DNA of 8,219 nt from Spirochaetota bacterium (GTDB lineage Bacteria; Spirochaetota; JAGLSM01). Every line of letters begins with the position of its first letter. The stretch's first letter is position 1. Below are positions 6,660 to 8,219 of the stretch, in pieces. The translations under genes and the position numbers were made by a program. Where the stretch lies: the NCBI GenBank assembly GCA_023135745.1, contig JAGLSM010000068.1, forward strand, positions 1 to 8,219. The letters are read 5' to 3'. The notes below the pieces were generated by a model. The model was not told where the DNA came from and did no database searches. It was given only the letters and a program-made list of their open reading frames with translations.

Positions 6660-7256
6660 ATGATTAAAAAGATTTCCTGTTTAATGATAGTTTTAATGAT
6701 GTTACAGCTGAATATCAATGCTCAGGATACTCTGAATAAAAAGAAGGAATTTACTATTAAGAAAAAATATGTAAAAAGTATAAATAAAGACCAGGATCAG
6801 GAAAATCTCAGAAAAAAACTCCTTGAAAAAAGGATACTAAAATATATATCCCTAAAGAGGAAAGACCCTTTCATAGCAGGATTATTATCATGGTCAATGT
6901 GGGGTTTGGGGCATATATATTCAAAGGATTATACTAAGGGTTCGTTTCTTGTTTTTCTGGACCTTATTTACAAAGGTCTTATTGTGGGCTATATGGTAAA
7001 AATAAATAACAAGTACACTTCTCAGAATGACGGGGATTCTTCAATTTCATGGGGAGAGCTTTCTTCAGGAGACAAGGGATTGGCGATTGGGCTTCTTGTT
7101 GTATATATTGGCGTTAGTTTTTTTTCCGCGTTGGATGCTTCAACTACCGCAAAAGAATATAACAGGAAAAATAATATAGATAAGTACCTGCAGATCGGGA
7201 TCAGTAATTCAGATGGATATCCTTCTGTACAAGTTGGCTGGAAAATCCAATTTTAG
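6660..7256 (+). CDS. Unrecognised small exported/membrane protein, KDPF-LSW family (copy 2)
   Basis: The product has 198 residues from ATG 6660, four bases after the previous stop. This start gives a standard signal peptide ('MIKKISCLMIVLMM', likely cleavage after NA-Q near residue 21); AGG at 6647-6649 is a weak Shine-Dalgarno. Upstream in-frame starts (ATG 6627, TTG 6606) would place charged and polar residues before the signal. Compared with copy 1 it has an extra Lys-rich segment of about 40 residues (~23-66). It then matches closely: KRKDPF (66-71), LLSW (75-78), GLGHIY (82-87), KGS (93-95), a second hydrophobic stretch 'GLLVVYIGVSFFSALDA' and 'EYNRK'. It ends 'VQVGWKIQF', again with C-terminal Phe. 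Asp31-to-Gly44 in copy 1 and Asp69-to-Gly82 here have the same 13-residue spacing. The pair looks like an old tandem duplication. Function is unknown; a membrane or envelope protein is likely. Confidence 0.77.
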   Translation: MIKKISCLMIVLMMLQLNINAQDTLNKKKEFTIKKKYVKSINKDQDQENLRKKLLEKRILKYISLKRKDPFIAGLLSWSMWGLGHIYSKDYTKGSFLVFLDLIYKGLIVGYMVKINNKYTSQNDGDSSISWGELSSGDKGLAIGLLVVYIGVSFFSALDASTTAKEYNRKNNIDKYLQIGISNSDGYPSVQVGWKIQF

Positions 7257-7266
7257 GTTTTAAATA

Positions 7267-7806
7267 ATGAGACGTTTTTTTCTTCTTGTTTTATTTTTAC
7301 TTCTTTCTTCCGGACTTTTTTCTGATTTTATTTTAAATAAACCTCAGATAATTTTAAAAGACGGCTTTTTATATTTACATCTCTTTGTTGACAGGAAAAT
7401 TCCTTACAGAATAATCAGTACAATAGAAGATGGTATTAAAGTTAAATTTATTTATGAAATTAAATGGATGAAAAAGATTTCTTTTTTTCTATCTTCAGAT
7501 AAAATAATTTTCACAAAGAACTTATATTATACAATCAGTCTTAACTTCCTTGAAGGCCGTTATGTCTTGTTTAATAGTCTTGATAAAAAAACAAGATATT
7601 TCAGTAAGCGTATTAATCTTATTAAAGCAATGACAAGCTGGAATTTTATAAAGCTGATAAGATTTTATGAACTTGAATCAGAAAAAGCATACTATATCAA
7701 AGCCCGGGTATTGATAAAGTCGGTGAAACTTTATCCTCCTTTCAGTCTTCTATCAATCCTTTCCATTGAAACAGACTGGAAAAGGTCAGGAGATGTGATC
7801 AGATGA
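7267..7806 (+). CDS. DUF4390-like exported protein preceding the NtrY-like kinase
   Basis: The product has 179 residues with a strong signal peptide (1-19: Arg-Arg, a Phe/Leu-rich core, 'LFSD'). The mature part is beta-rich with a layout recalling DUF4390: 'FILNKPQIILKDGFLYLHLFVD' pattern near the start, then 'IPYRIISTIEDGIKVKFIYEIKW', and later 'YYIKARVLIKSVKLYPPFSLLS', close to the conserved 'R..L....LP.PL' region of that family. DUF4390 genes are typically found just before ntrY in proteobacteria, and here the stop overlaps the NtrY-like start (ATGA). The mature protein should be extracytoplasmic and may modulate the sensor, but no function is established that I know of. It starts 10 bases after the previous gene, with a weak AGG Shine-Dalgarno. 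The family call rests on both pattern and context. Confidence 0.68.
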   Translation: MRRFFLLVLFLLLSSGLFSDFILNKPQIILKDGFLYLHLFVDRKIPYRIISTIEDGIKVKFIYEIKWMKKISFFLSSDKIIFTKNLYYTISLNFLEGRYVLFNSLDKKTRYFSKRINLIKAMTSWNFIKLIRFYELESEKAYYIKARVLIKSVKLYPPFSLLSILSIETDWKRSGDVIR

Positions 7807-8219
7807 GAATCTTATATACGATTTTACATTTTAAAAAAACTGTTTATTTTTTCATAACTATTGGATTGATGTATCTTTCCTGGCGGGTTTCTGTGGAGTT
7901 GATTGTATCTTCAAGGATTGACAGAACCATTGAAGCTAAATGGATTCTTTTTTTACTTAGTGTGGCTCTTGTTCTTCTGATGTTTCTGGCATTCAGGAGT
8001 GTTTTGATTCTTATCATCGAAAGGCGTAAGAAGCTCATAGGTTCAATGATAAAAACGAAGCTATCAGTATCTTTTTTTCTTGTCACAATTGTTCCGGTAA
8101 TTTTATTAAGTATTTTTATTGCTTTCCTTATAAATACGGGAATTAAAGCCGTTTATCGTCCAAGTATTGAAAAAGCCTTGAATATTACAACTCTTATTCT
8201 TAGAAGAGATATGTCAAAA
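7803..8219 (+). CDS. ntrY: NtrY-like membrane sensor histidine kinase, N-terminal part (3' end outside window)
   Basis: The first 139 codons are seen, open to the last base. There are three hydrophobic segments at ~13-35, ~47-72 and ~87-110. The second is followed by 'IERRKKLIGSMIKTKLSVSFF', and the third contains Pro98 ('VTIVPVILLSIF'). This 'RR..L.G...TKL...F....P' arrangement is characteristic of the NtrY N-terminus, which continues with an extracytoplasmic stretch, a fourth helix, HAMP, PAS and HisKA/HATPase domains. None of those later domains is in view, so kinase activity is inferred. NtrY with NtrX, a sigma-54-dependent response regulator, senses nitrogen, redox or envelope conditions in other bacteria. 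CAGGAG (7787-7792) precedes the ATG, which overlaps the DUF4390 stop. Co-transcription with rpoN is suggested by the absence of gaps. Confidence 0.72.
   Translation, partial: MRILYTILHFKKTVYFFITIGLMYLSWRVSVELIVSSRIDRTIEAKWILFLLSVALVLLMFLAFRSVLILIIERRKKLIGSMIKTKLSVSFFLVTIVPVILLSIFIAFLINTGIKAVYRPSIEKALNITTLILRRDMSK

Noticed and set aside
6647..7265. The 11-base string AGGTTTTAAAT occurs just before the starts at 6660 and 7267.
   Set aside because: It combines a weak Shine-Dalgarno with A/T-rich spacer and stop codon bases, and two copies in this composition are not convincing as a regulatory repeat.

Overview
The window is a gene-dense, AT-rich stretch (roughly one third G+C by eye) with every convincing gene on the + strand. 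It encodes a transport system for an LPS-like outer-membrane glycolipid, sigma-54, a ribosome hibernation factor, an HPr phosphocarrier and the start of an NtrY-like sensor kinase, so it comes from a diderm (Gram-negative-type) bacterium. The low G+C, an HPr with an HPrK-type serine, lysine-rich OstA-like proteins and small exported 'KDPF...LSW' proteins would fit an LPS-bearing spirochaete or another deep-branching diderm. That placement is inference and the sequence does not settle it. TGA is used as a stop codon throughout, so the genetic code is the standard bacterial one.

Region 1 (1-3966) is a lipopolysaccharide-export (Lpt) operon: the 3' end of an lptC-like gene, a small OstA/LptA-like exported protein, a very large (840 aa) OstA-repeat protein with lysine-rich linkers, and the cytoplasmic ATPase LptB. 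Genes overlap or are separated by fewer than 30 bases. Three consecutive genes appear to encode periplasmic beta-jellyroll (OstA/LptC-type) proteins. One of them carries at least two modules on a single chain, where better-known bacteria assemble the bridge from separate LptA subunits.

Region 2 (3967-4112) is the only sizeable intergenic gap, at 146 bases. It contains a good extended -10 sigma-70-type promoter, an overlapping sigma-54-like -24/-12 element, and a perfect 7-bp dyad over the ribosome-binding region of rpoN.

Region 3 (4113-8219) reads rpoN, short-form hpf, ptsH (HPr), two paralogous small exported membrane-type proteins, a DUF4390-like exported protein and the first 139 codons of an NtrY-like histidine kinase that runs off the window. 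Spacing is -8 to +22 bases throughout, so this is probably one transcript. The lptB-rpoN-hpf-PTS phosphocarrier order echoes the proteobacterial lptAB-rpoN-hpf-ptsN-(rapZ)-npr cluster, with HPr where ptsN would be. DUF4390 followed by ntrY is a known pair, usually followed by ntrX, a sigma-54-dependent response regulator. Joined here, the two conserved neighbourhoods put sigma-54, a PTS-type phosphocarrier and a probable sigma-54-linked sensor kinase in one operon directly after the Lpt genes.

No RNA genes, insertion sequences, CRISPR arrays, phage genes or convincing intrinsic terminators were seen. The strongest leads are the multi-module lysine-rich OstA protein, the overlapping promoters before rpoN, and the tandem pair of unrecognised KDPF/LSW exported proteins.
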